Part shown: positions 5,953 through 6,543 of the stretch, piece by piece
Layout: every line of letters starts with the position of its first letter
How positions within the stretch are numbered: the stretch's first letter is position 1
From: CBDTTM01 sp965363355
GTDB taxonomy: Bacteria; Bacillota; Negativicutes; Selenomonadales; Selenomonadaceae
Assembly: GCA_965363355.1 (NCBI GenBank)
Contig: CBDTTM010000149.1
Location: 1-6,543, forward strand
Direction: 5' to 3'
DNA length: 6,543 bases
The notes under the pieces: generated by a model
What the model saw: the letters and a program-made list of their open reading frames with translations, nothing else
What the model was told of the DNA's origin: nothing
Database searches by the model: none
Position numbers and translations under genes: made by a program

Positions 5953-6399
5953 GTGTTTGCGATCGTACCGTTCAACTTTAGGACCAATCCGGCTAAAATG
6001 AAAGATTCATGGGAAAAACTCATGGAAACTGTATTGGATCAGCCGATGAATCCACTGCATAAAGTCAGTGCCGTGTTTTCTTCCTTCAAAGTAGATGTAA
6101 AAGATAAAGGAACTGCCTATGAGATAAAAGCTGACTTGCCGGGTTTTGAAAAAGAAGAGATCCGCTTGTCTTATCAAGATCAATGTTTGACGATCTCGGC
6201 AGAGAAAGAAGAATATAAGCAAGCGGAAACGGAAAGGTATATTTGCCGCGAACGGCACCATGGCAAGCTGGAACGTTCTTTTTACGTTGATGATATTGCT
6301 GAAGATAAAATAAAAGCTGAATTTAAAGAGGGCGTGTTGACGGTCATTTTGCAAAAGATAACGACAATCGCCGATCACAAGAAGATTCCGATAGACTGA
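5953..6399 (+). CDS. hsp20: Small heat shock protein, Hsp20 / alpha-crystallin family
   Basis: An ATP-independent holdase chaperone that binds unfolding proteins and forms oligomers in the cytoplasm. The product is 148 residues, a usual length. A short N-terminal arm (MFAIVPFNFR, then an amphipathic stretch to about 42) precedes the alpha-crystallin domain, about 44-138. Visible domain features are ADLPGFEKEEI (60-70), RERHHGKLERSFYV (99-112) and the signature GVLTVILQK (127-135). The C-terminal IPI (145-147) is the I-x-I motif that docks on neighbouring subunits. The GTG start at 5953 is chosen for its ribosome binding site and the family-like MFxxVPF beginning. The next in-frame ATG, at 5998, has no good ribosome binding site and would remove the first 15 residues. 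The gene is monocistronic, with its own promoter and terminator. Family assignment is firm; client proteins cannot be inferred. Confidence 0.94.
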   Translation: MFAIVPFNFRTNPAKMKDSWEKLMETVLDQPMNPLHKVSAVFSSFKVDVKDKGTAYEIKADLPGFEKEEIRLSYQDQCLTISAEKEEYKQAETERYICRERHHGKLERSFYVDDIAEDKIKAEFKEGVLTVILQKITTIADHKKIPID

Positions 6400-6421
6400 T
6401 TTTTGTTGATAATGGCAGTGA

Positions 6422-6464
6422 AGCACCAAAACAAGGCGTGTTTTGCTGCTAATTTTTTATTTTT
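6422..6464 (+). terminator. Rho-independent terminator after hsp20
   Basis: AGCACCAAAACA (6422-6433) pairs with TGTTTTGCTGCT (6439-6450). Eleven of 12 positions pair, with one C-C mismatch, and the loop is AGGCG. AA and then TTTTTTATTTTT follow. It ends the hsp20 unit 22 bases after the stop. Confidence 0.85.
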
Positions 6465-6473
6465 ACCAGAGTG

Positions 6474-6501
6474 TTTTTAGCATGTAAAAATATGTTAAAA
6501 T
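6474..6501 (+). promoter_or_regulatory. Possible promoter for a gene beyond the window
   Basis: TGT then TAAAAT (6496-6501) makes an extended -10 much like that of pth. The -35 is poor (TTTTTA at 6474-6479, spacer 16). No coding start with a convincing ribosome binding site is visible before the window ends at 6543. Confidence 0.4.
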
Positions 6502-6543
6502 ATAGAGGCTGTCGAATTATTATGGTGGTTAGCAGGATTTTTG

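Noticed and set aside
6007..6429. 140-codon open frame on the minus strand opposite hsp20
   Set aside because: It is antisense to a firm Hsp20 gene, with no recognisable domain; the composition looks like a shadow frame.
6474..6490. TTTTTA-GCATG-TAAAAA inverted repeat at the window end
   Set aside because: The arms are only A and T and six bases long, in an A+T-rich promoter region; chance is a sufficient explanation.
1..6543. Mobile elements, CRISPR arrays, tRNA or rRNA genes, toxin-antitoxin or phage genes
   Set aside because: I looked on both strands and saw no direct-repeat arrays, transposase motifs or RNA gene signatures; every gap is short and explained by terminators and promoters.

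Overview
The window reads as a stretch of chromosome from a low- to moderate-GC bacterium of the Firmicutes type. All genes are on the + strand, with strong purine-rich ribosome binding sites, tight intergenic spaces, and compact hairpin-plus-T-run terminators closing four transcription units. The combination of a pth gene coupled to an unassigned radical SAM gene, a nadA-nadB-nadC operon and an Hsp20 whose N-terminus contains 'VPF' reminds me of the Negativicutes (Selenomonas/Veillonella relatives). That placement is an inference from memory, and no genus can be named.

Layout. (1) Positions 1-370 hold the C-terminal part of uppP, undecaprenyl-diphosphate phosphatase, cut by the window edge and followed by a strong terminator. 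(2) Positions 437-2393 form a second unit: an extended -10 promoter, pth (peptidyl-tRNA hydrolase, with a charged Lys-rich tail), and a radical SAM protein of unknown role whose ATG overlaps the pth stop, then a terminator. (3) Positions 2419-5874 form the de novo NAD unit: a promoter with two inverted repeats over its -10 and predicted start site, then nadA, nadB and nadC with gaps of 16 bases and -1 base, and a terminator that begins inside the last nadC codons. (4) Positions 5884-6464 hold a monocistronic small heat shock protein gene with a consensus-like housekeeping promoter and its own terminator. (5) The last about 80 bases look like the promoter region of a gene beyond the window.

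How the genes work together. NadB oxidises L-aspartate to iminoaspartate, NadA condenses it with dihydroxyacetone phosphate to quinolinate using a [4Fe-4S] cluster, and NadC converts quinolinate with PRPP to nicotinate mononucleotide. Key residues are intact in all three, so the organism should make NAD from aspartate. The dyad upstream of nadA is the most obvious control point and is consistent with a niacin- or NAD-responsive repressor. UppP recycles the cell-wall lipid carrier, Pth rescues peptidyl-tRNA, and Hsp20 is a holdase chaperone. These are core functions with no mobile DNA, CRISPR, tRNA or rRNA in view.

The window is mostly ordinary core genome. The gene most worth pursuing is the radical SAM protein at 1127-2356, with extra cysteines around its cluster motif and an N-terminal region that I cannot assign.
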